Shown here one piece after another: positions 1 to 8,565 of a DNA stretch of 64,000 nt (positions are counted from its first letter, which is position 1; each line of letters begins with the position of its first letter). The notes under the pieces were generated by a model. The model saw only the letters and a list, made by a program, of their open reading frames with translations. It searched no databases and was not told where the DNA came from. Origin of the DNA: Pseudorhodoferax aquiterrae (lineage in GTDB: Bacteria > Pseudomonadota > Gammaproteobacteria > Burkholderiales > Burkholderiaceae_C); the NCBI RefSeq assembly GCF_014652235.1, contig NZ_BMYK01000006.1, positions 1 through 64,000 on the forward strand. Reading direction: 5' to 3'. The position numbers were made by a program, and so were the translations under genes.

Positions 1-49
1 CCCCGCAGCCACGTGGCCGCCTCGGCGCTGCCTTCACGAAAGATCCGGG

Positions 50-1414
50 CTAGGCCGAGCGCAACACCGCCACCGCCTCGTCCACCCGGTCCACGGCATG
101 GATGGTCAGCCCCTCGATGGGCTTCTTGGGCGCGTTGGCTTTGGGCACCACGGCCACGGAGAAGCCCAGCTTGGCCGCCTCGCGCAGCCGCTCCTGGCCG
201 CGCGGCGCGGGCCGCACCTCGCCGGCCAGGCCGACCTCGCCGAAGGCCACGAAGCCCTTGGGCAGCGGCTTGCCGCGCAGGCTGCTCGTGATGGCCAGCA
301 GCACCGCGAGGTCGGCCGCGGGCTCGCCGATGCGCACGCCGCCGACCGCGTTGACGAACACGTCCTGGTCCAGGCAGGCCACGCCGGCATGGCGGTGCAG
401 CACGGCCAGCAGCATGGCCAGGCGATCCCGGTCCAGGCCGACCGAGAGCCGGCGCGGGCTGGGGCCGCCGTCGTCCACCAGGGCCTGGATCTCCACCAGC
501 ATGGGCCGCGTGCCCTCCAGCGTGACCAGCACGCAGCTGCCAGGCACCGGCTCGCTGTGCTGCGACAGGAAGATCGCGCTCGGGTTGCTGACGCCCTTGA
601 GCCCCTTCTCGGTCATCGCGAACACGCCGATCTCGTTGACCGCGCCGAAGCGGTTCTTGATCGCGCGCACGAGGCGGAAGCTGCTGTGCGTGTCGCCCTC
701 GAAGTACAGCACCGTGTCGACCATGTGCTCGAGCACGCGCGGCCCGGCCAGGGCGCCCTCCTTGGTCACGTGGCCCACGAGGATGATGGCGCTGCCGCCA
801 GCCTTGGCCGCGCGCGTGAGGTGCGCCGCGCACTCGCGCACCTGGGCCACCGACCCCGGTGCCGAGGTCAGCTGCTCACTGTAGACGGTCTGGATGGAGT
901 CGATCACGGCCACGCCGGGCTTGCGCGCCTCCAGCGTGGCGAGGATCTTCTCGAGCTGGGTCTCGGCCAGCACCGGCACCTGGCTGTGGTCCAGCCCGAG
1001 CCGGCGCGAACGCAGCGCGACCTGGGCGCCGCTCTCCTCGCCCGTCACGTACAGCGTGGGCATGCCGGCGCGCTGCAGCGCATCCAGCGCCTGCAGCAGC
1101 AGCGTGGACTTGCCGATGCCGGGGTCGCCGCCGATCAGCACCACGCCGCCGTCGACGATGCCGCCGCCCAGCACGCGGTCCAGCTCCTCCTGGCCGGTGG
1201 GCGTGCGCGCGACCTCGCTGGCCTCGATGTCGGCCAGCACCTGCAGTTCGGCCGCGGGCGCCAGCGCGGCGAAACGGTTGCGGCTCGCGCCGGCCGGTTG
1301 CGCCACGGATTCCACCAGCGTGTTCCAGGCTTCGCAGTGCGGGCACTTGCCCAGCCACTTGGGGCTGGTGCCACCGCATTCGCTGCAGACGTAGATCGAC
1401 TTCTCTTTGGCCAT
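50..1414 (-). CDS. radA: DNA repair protein RadA
   Basis: RadA/Sms is a RecA-like, DnaB-type branch-migration helicase used in recombinational repair. The 454-residue protein shows the full family layout: an N-terminal C4 zinc finger (Cys10, Cys13, Cys24, Cys27), a RecA-type ATPase with Walker A GDPGIGKST at 96-104, the diagnostic KNRFG motif at 253-257, and a C-terminal Lon-protease-like domain. The start is the ATG at 1414, where family homology begins (MAKEKSIYVC); the open frame runs about 30 codons further upstream without similarity. In many Burkholderiales radA lies next to alr, on the same strand; here alr is about 60 kb away at the other end of the window. Identification is secure. 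Confidence 0.97.
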   Translation of the reverse strand: MAKEKSIYVCSECGGTSPKWLGKCPHCEAWNTLVESVAQPAGASRNRFAALAPAAELQVLADIEASEVARTPTGQEELDRVLGGGIVDGGVVLIGGDPGIGKSTLLLQALDALQRAGMPTLYVTGEESGAQVALRSRRLGLDHSQVPVLAETQLEKILATLEARKPGVAVIDSIQTVYSEQLTSAPGSVAQVRECAAHLTRAAKAGGSAIILVGHVTKEGALAGPRVLEHMVDTVLYFEGDTHSSFRLVRAIKNRFGAVNEIGVFAMTEKGLKGVSNPSAIFLSQHSEPVPGSCVLVTLEGTRPMLVEIQALVDDGGPSPRRLSVGLDRDRLAMLLAVLHRHAGVACLDQDVFVNAVGGVRIGEPAADLAVLLAITSSLRGKPLPKGFVAFGEVGLAGEVRPAPRGQERLREAAKLGFSVAVVPKANAPKKPIEGLTIHAVDRVDEAVAVLRSA

Positions 1415-1451
1415 CTGGCGACTATAGCCAGCGGCCCACACCCGCCGCGGC

Positions 1452-1480
1452 TTGACGGGGCCGGTGCACAGGCCTACATT
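1452..1480 (+). promoter_or_regulatory. Probable sigma70 promoter of the IclR gene
   Basis: TTGACG at 1452-1457 and TACATT at 1475-1480 are separated by 17 bases, a good sigma70 match upstream of the IclR-family gene. Transcription would start near 1487, which favours the ATG at 1520 over the in-frame ATG at 1499. Confidence 0.5.
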
Positions 1481-1517
1481 GTTCCATCTTTTCAAACGAT
1501 GTTCCACATATTAGAAC
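1481..1517. promoter_or_regulatory. Candidate IclR operator (repeated GTTCCA and GTTC-N9-GAAC)
   Basis: GTTCCA occurs at 1481 and again at 1501, two helical turns apart, and the second copy forms an inverted repeat GTTC (1501-1504), nine bases, GAAC (1514-1517). Lying just downstream of the predicted promoter, it could be an autoregulatory IclR site. This is pattern-based only. Confidence 0.35.
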
Positions 1518-1519
1518 GC

Positions 1520-2365
1520 ATGGATTCCACACTTGCGAAGGGTCTGGCCGTGCTCGAATGGCTCGCACGCGCCAGGCGCGCATGCCGCGTGACCGAGGTG
1601 GCCCAGGCCTTCGGCGTGCCGCGCAGCAATGCACACCGCACGCTGCAGACGCTGGTCGAATGCGGCTGGGCCACGCAGGACGCCGCCACGAGCTGCTACC
1701 GCGCCAGCATGAAGCTGTTCGAGCTCGGCGCCCAGGCCGGCGCGGCAGCCGACATCCCGGGCCTGCTGCGCCCGCTGCTGGCGCGGCTGGCCCAGGCCAG
1801 CGGCGAGACCATCCACCTGGCAGCGCTGGACGGCGCCGAGATCCTGTATCTGGACAAGTTCGACAGCCCGCTGCCCGTGGCCGCCTACTCGCGCATCGGC
1901 GGCCGCGCGCCGGCCTATTGCGTGGCTTCGGGCAAGGCCTTGCTGGCCGCGCGCCAGATCGATGGCGAAGGCCTGCGCGCGCTGCTGGGGCCGCTCGTGG
2001 CGCACACACCCAGGTCCATCACCGCGCATGAGGCGCTGCTGGCCGAGCTGGCCCGCGTGCGTGCACGCGGCGTTGCCGAGAACCGCGAGGAATGGCGCAC
2101 CGGCGTGTGCGGACTGGGCGCGCCGGTGTTCGATGCGCGCGGCCAGGCCGTGGTGGCGGTGGGCATGAGCGTGCCTTCGATCCGTTTTGCGCGCGCGCAA
2201 TCGCGTGCCTTGTCCGAGATGCTTCTGGCGTGTGCCCGCGAAGCGAGCCACATGCTGGGCTACCCGCAGGCGGCAGGTACGCCGCCATTCCAACGTCCGT
2301 CAGAGACACATCGGAGACAAACAGCATGGAAACCATCCAACGCGGCCGACGCGCCTGCTGCCTGA
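1520..2365 (+). CDS. IclR family transcriptional regulator
   Basis: A 281-residue IclR-type regulator: an N-terminal winged helix-turn-helix (about residues 1-65, with the IclR-like stretch [19 protein letters not shown]) followed by the GAF-like effector-binding domain (about 80-260, with [16 protein letters not shown] and the NREEW stretch typical of the family). The ATG at 1520 is preferred because a predicted transcription start lies near 1487 and domain similarity starts here; the ATG at 1499 would add seven residues. Its last 40 bases overlap the start of the Bug receptor at 2326, so it is probably co-transcribed with the downstream uptake and catabolic genes and controls them. The effector is unknown; sulfoacetate or a related acid is suggested only by context. 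Confidence 0.9.
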   Translation: MDSTLAKGLAVLEWLARARRACRVTEVAQAFGVPRSNAHRTLQTLVECGWATQDAATSCYRASMKLFELGAQAGAAADIPGLLRPLLARLAQASGETIHLAALDGAEILYLDKFDSPLPVAAYSRIGGRAPAYCVASGKALLAARQIDGEGLRALLGPLVAHTPRSITAHEALLAELARVRARGVAENREEWRTGVCGLGAPVFDARGQAVVAVGMSVPSIRFARAQSRALSEMLLACAREASHMLGYPQAAGTPPFQRPSETHRRQTAWKPSNAADAPAA

Positions 2366-3323
2366 GCCTCGCAGGGAGCGCCGCAATGGCGCTGCTGTTC
2401 CGGGCCGCGCGCGCCCAGGGACCGAACGCCTACCCCGACAAGCCCGTCAGGTTCCTCGTCCCCTACCCGCCCGGCGGCGGCACCGATGTGATCGCGCGCA
2501 TCGTGCAGCCGCGCTTCCAGGCCCTGCTGGGCCAGCCCGTGGTGATCGACAACCGCGGCGGAGCAGCCGGCCTGGTTGGCACCGAGATCGTGGCGAAGGC
2601 GCCGGCCGACGGCTACACGGTGCTGTTCACGCTGTCCTCGCACACCATCAACCCTTCCATCTACAGCAGATCCCGTTCGACACCGCGCGTGACTTCGATC
2701 CTGTCGGCACCGTGGCCTCGCTGCCGCAGATCCTCGTGGCCCACCCGCAGTTCGGCGCCGCCACGGTGGCCGAACTCGTCGCGCTGGCCAAGACCAAGCC
2801 CGGCACCCTGTCGTACGCCACCGTGGGCAACGGCTCGCCGGGCCATCTGGCGGGCGAGCTCATGAAGCTGCGCACCGGCATCCAGATGACGCACATCCCG
2901 TACCGTGGCGGCGGCCCGGCCGTGACCGACGTGCTGGGTGGGCAGGTGCCGTTGCTGTGGGTCTCGATCCCGGCCGCGGCCGCACACGTGAAGGCCGGCA
3001 AGCTCAAGGCTCTTGCCGTGTCCACGCTCAAACGCAGCGCTGCTTTCCCCGACGTGCCGACCATGCAGGAGGCCGGCGTGGCGGACTTCGAGGTCGACTC
3101 CTGGTACGCCATGTTCGTGCCGAGCAAGACGCCCAAGGCCGTGACGGAGAAGCTCAACCGGCTGCTGAACGACATCGTGCAGGAGCCGGAGATCAAGGCC
3201 AAGCTGCTGGAACAAGGCAGCGAGGGCGTGGGCGGCACGCCGGCCGCGCTGGCGCAGACGGTGGACAGCGAACTCGGCAAATGGGCCCGCCTCGCCCGCG
3301 ACGCCAGCATCAAGGTGGAGTGA
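2326..3323 (+). pseudogene. Frameshifted Bug/TTT-family periplasmic receptor
   Basis: A tripartite tricarboxylate transporter substrate-binding protein (Bug family) split by one frameshift. Codons from 2326 encode a signal peptide ending near [10 protein letters not shown] and the conserved N-terminal lobe ([20 protein letters not shown], then DNRGGAAG and PADGYTVLF). Near 2665 the frame breaks: after INPSIY the reading continues in the -1 frame ([14 protein letters not shown] through the C-terminus ASIKVE, stop at 3323). A single missing A in a codon such as AAG between 2662 and 2668 would explain it. The rest is intact and of normal family length (about 330 residues), so it is either a very recent inactivation or a sequencing error. 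It would deliver the substrate of the enzymes encoded just downstream. Confidence 0.85.
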
Positions 3324-3324
3324 C

Positions 3325-4776
3325 ATGCAGATGAACGAAGAGAAGGATTCCCCCGCAGCCCGCACGGTGGCCGCGCTCGTGGCCCGCGCACGCGCGGCAC
3401 AGCAGGTGGCAGAGGGCTACGACCAGCAGCGCGTGGACGAGCTCGTCGCCGCGGCCGGCTGGGCCATCATGGAGCCGGCGCGCAACCGCGCGCTGGCCGA
3501 GCTGGCGGTGGCCGATACCGGCATCGGCAACGTGGACGACAAGGTCCGCAAGAACCACCGCAAGACGCTGGGCCTGCTGCGCGACCTGCAGGGCGCGCGC
3601 TCGGTGGGCGTGATCCATGAGGATGCCGACAAGGGCATCACCGAGATCGCGCGGCCCGTGGGCGTGGTCTGCGCCGTCACGCCCTCGACCAACCCCGCGG
3701 CCACGCCGGCCAACAAGATCATCAACGCGCTCAAGGGCAGCAATGCCGTCATCGTGGCGCCCTCGCCCAAGGGCTGGAGCACCTGCGCGCAGCTGATCGC
3801 GCACATCCACGCCCAGTTCGACCGCATCGGCGCGCCGCGCGACCTCGTGCAGTGCCTGCCGGCGCCGGTGGACAAGGCCTCCACCCACGAGCTCATGCGC
3901 CAGTGCGACCTGGTCGTGGCCACGGGCTCGCAGGCCAATGTGCGCGCCGCCTACACCTGCGGCACGCCGGCCTTCGGCGTGGGCGCGGGCAACGTGGCCA
4001 GCATCGTCGACGAGACCGCCGACGCGGAGCTGGCGGCCGAGCGCATCGTGCTGTCCAAGACCTTCGACAACGCCACCAGCTGCTCGTCCGAGAACAGCCT
4101 GGTGGCGGTAGCCAGCGCGGCCGAGCCCTTGCTGGCCGCGCTGTGCGCACGCGGCGCCTGGCTGCTCGGCGCGGCCCGCAAGGCCGAGCTGGCGCAGCTC
4201 ATGTGGCCAGAGGGGCGGCTGTCGCCGGCCGTCATCGGCCAGTCGGCCACACGCATCGCCGAGAAGATGGCTGCGCGCGAGGGCGCCGGCCGCCCAGAGT
4301 GGCAGGCCATCGCCACGGCGCGGCCGAGCATGCTGATCGTCGAGGAGGACGACTTCGGCGAGGACCACCCCTACTCGGGCGAGAAGCTCAGCCCGGTGAT
4401 CGCGCTGTACCGCGTGGCCGACTTCGCGCAGGCGGCCGACACCGTGCGCCAGCTCTACGCCTACCAGGGTGCGGGCCATTCGGTGGGCCTGCACAGCGCG
4501 CGGCCCGAGCGCGCGCTGGCGCTGGGCCTGCGGTTGCCGGTCTCGCGCGTGATCCTGAACCAGCCCCACTGCATCGCCACGGGCGGCAGCTTCGACAACG
4601 GCCTGCCGTTCTCGCTGTCCATGGGTTGCGGCACCTGGGGCGGCAACAACTTCTCGGACAACCTGAACTACCGCCACTACCTGAACGTCACGCGCGTGTC
4701 GCAGCCCATCCCCGAGCAAGTGCCAAGCGAGCGCGAGATCTTCGGCTCCTTCTTCGACAAGTACGGGACCGCATGA
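3325..4776 (+). CDS. CoA-acylating aldehyde dehydrogenase, sulfoacetaldehyde dehydrogenase (SauS)-like
   Basis: A 483-residue member of the CoA-acylating aldehyde dehydrogenases, which interconvert an acyl-CoA and an aldehyde with NAD(P)H. It has the Rossmann region with TPSTNPAATPANK (about 126-140) typical of acylating enzymes, and the catalytic Cys253 in TSCSSENS, equivalent to the CxSE motif of AdhE-type enzymes. The gene begins one base after the Bug gene ends, and its stop overlaps the start of an acyl-CoA ligase (ATGA), indicating tight coupling. The pairing of acid-CoA ligase with acylating dehydrogenase matches sulfoacetate catabolism in Cupriavidus necator (SauT and SauS), where sulfoacetyl-CoA is reduced to sulfoacetaldehyde. 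The exact substrate cannot be read from the sequence; another short acid is possible. Confidence 0.75.
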   Translation: MQMNEEKDSPAARTVAALVARARAAQQVAEGYDQQRVDELVAAAGWAIMEPARNRALAELAVADTGIGNVDDKVRKNHRKTLGLLRDLQGARSVGVIHEDADKGITEIARPVGVVCAVTPSTNPAATPANKIINALKGSNAVIVAPSPKGWSTCAQLIAHIHAQFDRIGAPRDLVQCLPAPVDKASTHELMRQCDLVVATGSQANVRAAYTCGTPAFGVGAGNVASIVDETADAELAAERIVLSKTFDNATSCSSENSLVAVASAAEPLLAALCARGAWLLGAARKAELAQLMWPEGRLSPAVIGQSATRIAEKMAAREGAGRPEWQAIATARPSMLIVEEDDFGEDHPYSGEKLSPVIALYRVADFAQAADTVRQLYAYQGAGHSVGLHSARPERALALGLRLPVSRVILNQPHCIATGGSFDNGLPFSLSMGCGTWGGNNFSDNLNYRHYLNVTRVSQPIPEQVPSEREIFGSFFDKYGTA

Positions 4777-6275
4777 TGGCCGCGCCAGGCACGGTCCATG
4801 CGCTGGTCGAGGTACAGGCGGCGGCCTGTCCGGCGGCCGTCTACGCGCTGGGCAGCGAGGACGGCCGGCAGGTCGGCTTCGCCACGCTGCGCGCGCGCTG
4901 CCGGGAAGTCGCGGCGCTGCTGGAGCAGGCCGGCGTGGCGCCGGGCGAAACGGTGTCGTTCGTGATGCCGAACGGCTTGCAGACGCTGCTGCTGCTGCTC
5001 GGCACGATGTACGGTGGACGCTGCGTCAACCCGGTCAACCTGCTCTCGCAGCCCGACCAGATGCAGTACGTGCTGAAGCACTCCGACTGCCGGCTGGTGT
5101 TCGTCTCGCCCGATTGGGAGGACCGCGTGCGCGCACTGCTCGCCGGCATCGCGCGACCGATCATGTTGCGCGTGGTCGATCCGGTGTCGGACCGCATCGC
5201 GGACGCACCGGCCGGGGCCGAGGTCTCCCCGCCGGCCACCGACGCCATGGCTCTGCTGATGTACACATCGGGTACCACGGGCCGGCCCAAGGGCGTGGTG
5301 CTGACCCAGGCCAACCTGGCCGCGAACGCCCAGGCCATCGGCACCGAGCACGCGCTGGGCACGCTGGACCGGGTGCTGGGCGTGCTGCCGCTCTACCACA
5401 TCAATGCCTTCGCGGTCACCATGCTGGCCCCGCTGGCGCACGGCGGCAGCGTGGTCATCTGCCCCAGGTTCTCCGCCAGCACCTTCTGGCCGCTGGCATT
5501 GGCGCATGCCTGCACCTGGATCAACGTGGTGCCCACCATCATCTCGTTCCTGCTGGAGGGCGAGGCGCCGCCGCGCGCGGCCACGAGCGCCATCCGCTTC
5601 TGCCGCTCGGCCTCGGCGGCGCTGCCACCGGAGCACCTGCGCGCTTTCGAGCACAAGTTCGGCATCGGCATCATCGAAACCATGGGGCTGACCGAGACCG
5701 TCGCGCCGGCCTTCTCCAATCCGCTGGAGCCGGCGAAGCGCAAGCCGGGCGCGGTCGGCCGTGCCTCGGGCTGCGAGGCGCGTGTGATCGACGCGGATCT
5801 GCAGCCGGTGGCCGATGGCAGCAGCGGCGAAATCGCGATCCGCGGGCCCAACGTGATGCGGGGCTACTACAAGAACCCCGAGGCCACGGCCGCGGCCTTC
5901 ACGCCGGACGGCTGGCTGCGCACGGGCGACCTGGGCCACCGCGACGCCGACGGCTTCTTCTTCGTCACCGGCCGCATCAAGGAGCTGATCATCAAGGGCG
6001 GCGAGAACATCGCGCCGCGCGAGATCGACGAGGCCCTGCTGCAGCACCCGGCCGTGCTCGAGGCCGCGGCCGTGGGCGTGCCCGACAAACACTACGGCCA
6101 GGAGATCCTGGCCTGCGTGGTGCTGCGCGAGGGCATGACCTGCGACGAGACAACGCTGCGCGCGTTCTGCCTGGACAAGCTGGGCCGCTACAAGACACCG
6201 GCGCAGTTCCGCTTCGTGGCCGGGCTGCCCCGCGGGCCTTCGGGCAAGGTGCAGCGGCTCAAGCTGCTGGACTGA
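4773..6275 (+). CDS. AMP-forming acyl-CoA ligase, sulfoacetate-CoA ligase (SauT)-like
   Basis: A 500-residue ANL-superfamily ligase that would activate a carboxylic acid with ATP and CoA. The P-loop motif YTSGTTGRPKG lies near residue 165, the A5 motif GLTETVAP near 305, the A8 hinge with TGRIKELIIKGGENIAPREI near 400, and the catalytic lysine in GPSGKVQRLK close to the C-terminus. ATG codons at 4773 and 4776 both overlap the upstream stop, so translation is coupled to the dehydrogenase gene. Together they would turn a free acid into an aldehyde, as SauT and SauS do for sulfoacetate. The Xsc enzyme needed to finish that route is not in the window. The 3' end overlaps the convergent LysR gene by 17 bases. 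Confidence 0.75.
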   Translation: MMAAPGTVHALVEVQAAACPAAVYALGSEDGRQVGFATLRARCREVAALLEQAGVAPGETVSFVMPNGLQTLLLLLGTMYGGRCVNPVNLLSQPDQMQYVLKHSDCRLVFVSPDWEDRVRALLAGIARPIMLRVVDPVSDRIADAPAGAEVSPPATDAMALLMYTSGTTGRPKGVVLTQANLAANAQAIGTEHALGTLDRVLGVLPLYHINAFAVTMLAPLAHGGSVVICPRFSASTFWPLALAHACTWINVVPTIISFLLEGEAPPRAATSAIRFCRSASAALPPEHLRAFEHKFGIGIIETMGLTETVAPAFSNPLEPAKRKPGAVGRASGCEARVIDADLQPVADGSSGEIAIRGPNVMRGYYKNPEATAAAFTPDGWLRTGDLGHRDADGFFFVTGRIKELIIKGGENIAPREIDEALLQHPAVLEAAAVGVPDKHYGQEILACVVLREGMTCDETTLRAFCLDKLGRYKTPAQFRFVAGLPRGPSGKVQRLKLLD

Positions 6276-7254
6276 CGCGCGCACGCCGCGGCGCCATCTG
6301 CGTGCCACGCGCCGCGCGCCCGCCGACCTCGCGCACGGCCTGCACGAAGGCCTGCAGCACGGCCGGCTGCTCCACCCGCTCGCTGCGCGTGAACAGGCCG
6401 AACGACGGTAGCGCGATGACCGGCTCCACCGCCAGCTGCCGCACACCGCCGCGTGCGATCTCGTCGACGGCCTGCTCGCGCCGCACGGCGCACAGCAAGC
6501 TGGCGTCCAGCCGCAGCACGGCGCCCACCGTGACCGAGGACATCGCCTCGACCACCGGCTCGGGCGGCGTCACGCCGTCGTTGAGGAAGGCCGTCATGAA
6601 GGCCTGGCGCACCAGGGTCTCGCGCGGCGGTACCACCCAGGCCGCACCGCGCAGCTCGGCCCAGCGCAGGCGGCGCCGCGCGCCCAGGCTGTTGGCCTGC
6701 GCCACCAGCACGCACAGCGCATCGTCCAGCACCACCTCGGGCCGCACACGCGGCAGCAGGTCGCCGGACTGCAGCTGCGGCGTGATCGCGCCGAACACGC
6801 AGTCGAGCTCGCCGTCCAACAGTCGCTGGAACAGCTCCTGCACGCGGCCCTCGCGCACGTGCACCGCGGTGCCCGGCAGGCGCTCGCGCAGCCGGGCGAT
6901 GGCGGCCGGCACCGTGGCCGTGACCGAGGGCGCGCCCACGCGCAGCACGGCCGTGGCGCCGCCGCGCATGGCGTCCACGTCCTCCGTGGCCCGGGCCAGT
7001 TCGTGCAGCACTGCGCGCGCGCGGTAGATGGCCCCGTGCCCCAACGCGTTGGCATGGATGCCCTGGTGGCCGCGCTCGAACAGCCGCGCACCGAAGCACT
7101 CCTCGACCTCGCCCAGCATCTTGCTGATGGCCGGCTGGCTCAAGTGCAGCCGAGCCGCCGCGCCGCGCATGGTGGACACATCGGCCAGCGCCACCAGCAG
7201 TTCGAGGTGGCGCAACCGCAGCTTGCGCACGAGGTGGTCGGTCTTGGCGTCCAT
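6259..7254 (-). CDS. LysR family transcriptional regulator
   Basis: A 331-residue LysR-type regulator: N-terminal winged helix-turn-helix (about 14-73, with STMRGAAARLHLSQPAISKML), then a two-lobed effector-binding domain (about 100-300). It is transcribed divergently from the CaiB/BaiF CoA-transferase gene, with a 76-base gap carrying several palindromes, the classic arrangement of a LysR regulator and its target operon. A Pro/Arg/Ala-rich tail ends the protein and its last codons overlap the convergent ligase gene. The ATG at 7254 begins just upstream of the conserved domain. The inducer is unknown. Confidence 0.9.
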   Translation of the reverse strand: MDAKTDHLVRKLRLRHLELLVALADVSTMRGAAARLHLSQPAISKMLGEVEECFGARLFERGHQGIHANALGHGAIYRARAVLHELARATEDVDAMRGGATAVLRVGAPSVTATVPAAIARLRERLPGTAVHVREGRVQELFQRLLDGELDCVFGAITPQLQSGDLLPRVRPEVVLDDALCVLVAQANSLGARRRLRWAELRGAAWVVPPRETLVRQAFMTAFLNDGVTPPEPVVEAMSSVTVGAVLRLDASLLCAVRREQAVDEIARGGVRQLAVEPVIALPSFGLFTRSERVEQPAVLQAFVQAVREVGGRAARGTQMAPRRARVSPAA

Positions 7255-7303
7255 GTGATCATGATCCGTGATCGAAGCCTCACGAATTGCGAATTTTCAA
7301 GAA

Positions 7304-7331
7304 TCGCCAGCAAGGATAACGTCGCTGGCGA
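7304..7331 (+). promoter_or_regulatory. Perfect inverted repeat spanning the CoA-transferase ribosome site
   Basis: TCGCCAGC (7304-7311) and GCTGGCGA (7324-7331) are perfect complements flanking a 12-base loop that contains AAGGA. The right arm ends on the A of the start codon at 7331. It could be a regulator site between the divergent genes, or an mRNA hairpin exposing or hiding the ribosome binding site. Confidence 0.4.
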
Positions 7332-8545
7332 TGAAGCAGAACGACAAGCCACCGGAGACAGCCCGCCCCGCCACCCCGCTCGCCGGCGTGCGCGTGCTGG
7401 ACATGGGCCAGTACATCGCGGGCCCCGGCGCCGCCATGGTGCTGGGCGAACTCGGCGCCAGCGTGGTCAAGATCGAGCCGCTGGGCGGCGACCAGGCCCG
7501 CCACATCGGCCGCTACGGCCAGTCCATGCTGCGCAGCTACAGCCGCGGCAAGCAGTCGATCGCGCTGGACCTCAAGAGCGAAGCCGGCCGCGAAGTGGCA
7601 TGGCGGCTGATCGCCGGCAGCGACGTCGTCATCCAGAACCTGCGCCCGGGTGCTGCCGAGGCGCTGGGCCTGGGCGCACAGGCGGTGCGCAGCCGCCACC
7701 CGCGGGTGGTCTACCTGTCGATCACCGGCTTCGGCGAGCACGGGCCTTCGCGCGAACGGCCCGGCTACGACGTGGCCGCCCAGGCCGAGAGCGGGCTGAT
7801 GTCGGTGACGGGCGAGCCCGACGGCCTGCCGCAGAAGGTGGGTGTGCCCATCATCGACGCCGCGGCAGCGCACCTGGGCGCCCAGGCCGTTCTGGCGGCG
7901 CTGTACGGCCGCGAGAAGACCGGCGTCGGCGAGACGCTGCACACCTCGCTGCTGGAGGTCGCGCTGCACCTGCAGGCCACCACTTGGTGCGACTACCTGG
8001 GCGGCGCGCCGGAGCCCACGCGCATCGGCGCCGGCCAGCCGAACAACGCACCGGCCGCCGAGGTGGTGCCCACGCGCGACGGCCACATCGTGCTGTCGGC
8101 ATACGCCGATGCACACTGGGTCCGCTTCTGCCACGCCGTCCAGCGGCCGGCGCTGGCCACCGACGCGCGCTTTTGCAGCAACGCGCAGCGCGTTCTGCAC
8201 CGCGAGGCACTGCGCGACGTGCTGCGCGAAAGCCTGTCGGACCTCAGCAGCGAGGAGTGCGTGGCACTGCTGGGCCGCCACCAGATCGTGGCCGGCGCAG
8301 TGCGCAGCTACCGCCAGGTGCTGGACAGCGCCGACCTGCACGCCAGCGGCATGCTGGTGGACGCCGTGGCCGCCGACGGCAGCCACTACCGCGCGCTGGC
8401 CCTGCCCTACCGCCTGGGCGATGCACCGCGCGCCGCGCCGCCGGCTGCACCGGCCTGCGGCGCCGACACCGACGGCGTGCTGGCCGCCTGCGGCTACGGC
8501 GCCGACGACATCGCCGCACTGCGGCGCGCCGGCGCCGTCGGCTGA
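7331..8545 (+). CDS. CaiB/BaiF family (family III) CoA-transferase
   Basis: A 404-residue family III CoA-transferase, which moves CoA between carboxylic acids. The N-terminus LAGVRVLDMGQYIAGPGAAM is the family signature, with VVKIEPLGGD after it; the catalytic Asp is in RPGYDVAAQAESG (near residue 150) and the small-domain ITGFG motif precedes it. The start at 7331 is chosen because similarity begins with the LAGVRVLD region about 17 residues in; the upstream in-frame ATG at 7268 would run through the promoter region. It leads a short operon with a DUF1254 protein and a Bug receptor, and is probably controlled by the divergent LysR. Substrate unknown; the context suggests an imported organic acid activated by CoA transfer. 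Confidence 0.88.
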   Translation: MKQNDKPPETARPATPLAGVRVLDMGQYIAGPGAAMVLGELGASVVKIEPLGGDQARHIGRYGQSMLRSYSRGKQSIALDLKSEAGREVAWRLIAGSDVVIQNLRPGAAEALGLGAQAVRSRHPRVVYLSITGFGEHGPSRERPGYDVAAQAESGLMSVTGEPDGLPQKVGVPIIDAAAAHLGAQAVLAALYGREKTGVGETLHTSLLEVALHLQATTWCDYLGGAPEPTRIGAGQPNNAPAAEVVPTRDGHIVLSAYADAHWVRFCHAVQRPALATDARFCSNAQRVLHREALRDVLRESLSDLSSEECVALLGRHQIVAGAVRSYRQVLDSADLHASGMLVDAVAADGSHYRALALPYRLGDAPRAAPPAAPACGADTDGVLAACGYGADDIAALRRAGAVG

Positions 8546-8565
8546 ATCCCACCCGAACGCCCACC

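Noticed and set aside
1-49. A gene end before radA
   Set aside because: Too short to identify; no support for a coding region in 1-49.
2655-2675. Programmed ribosomal frameshifting in the Bug gene
   Set aside because: There is no slippery run and no known recoding in this family; a missing base explains it better.
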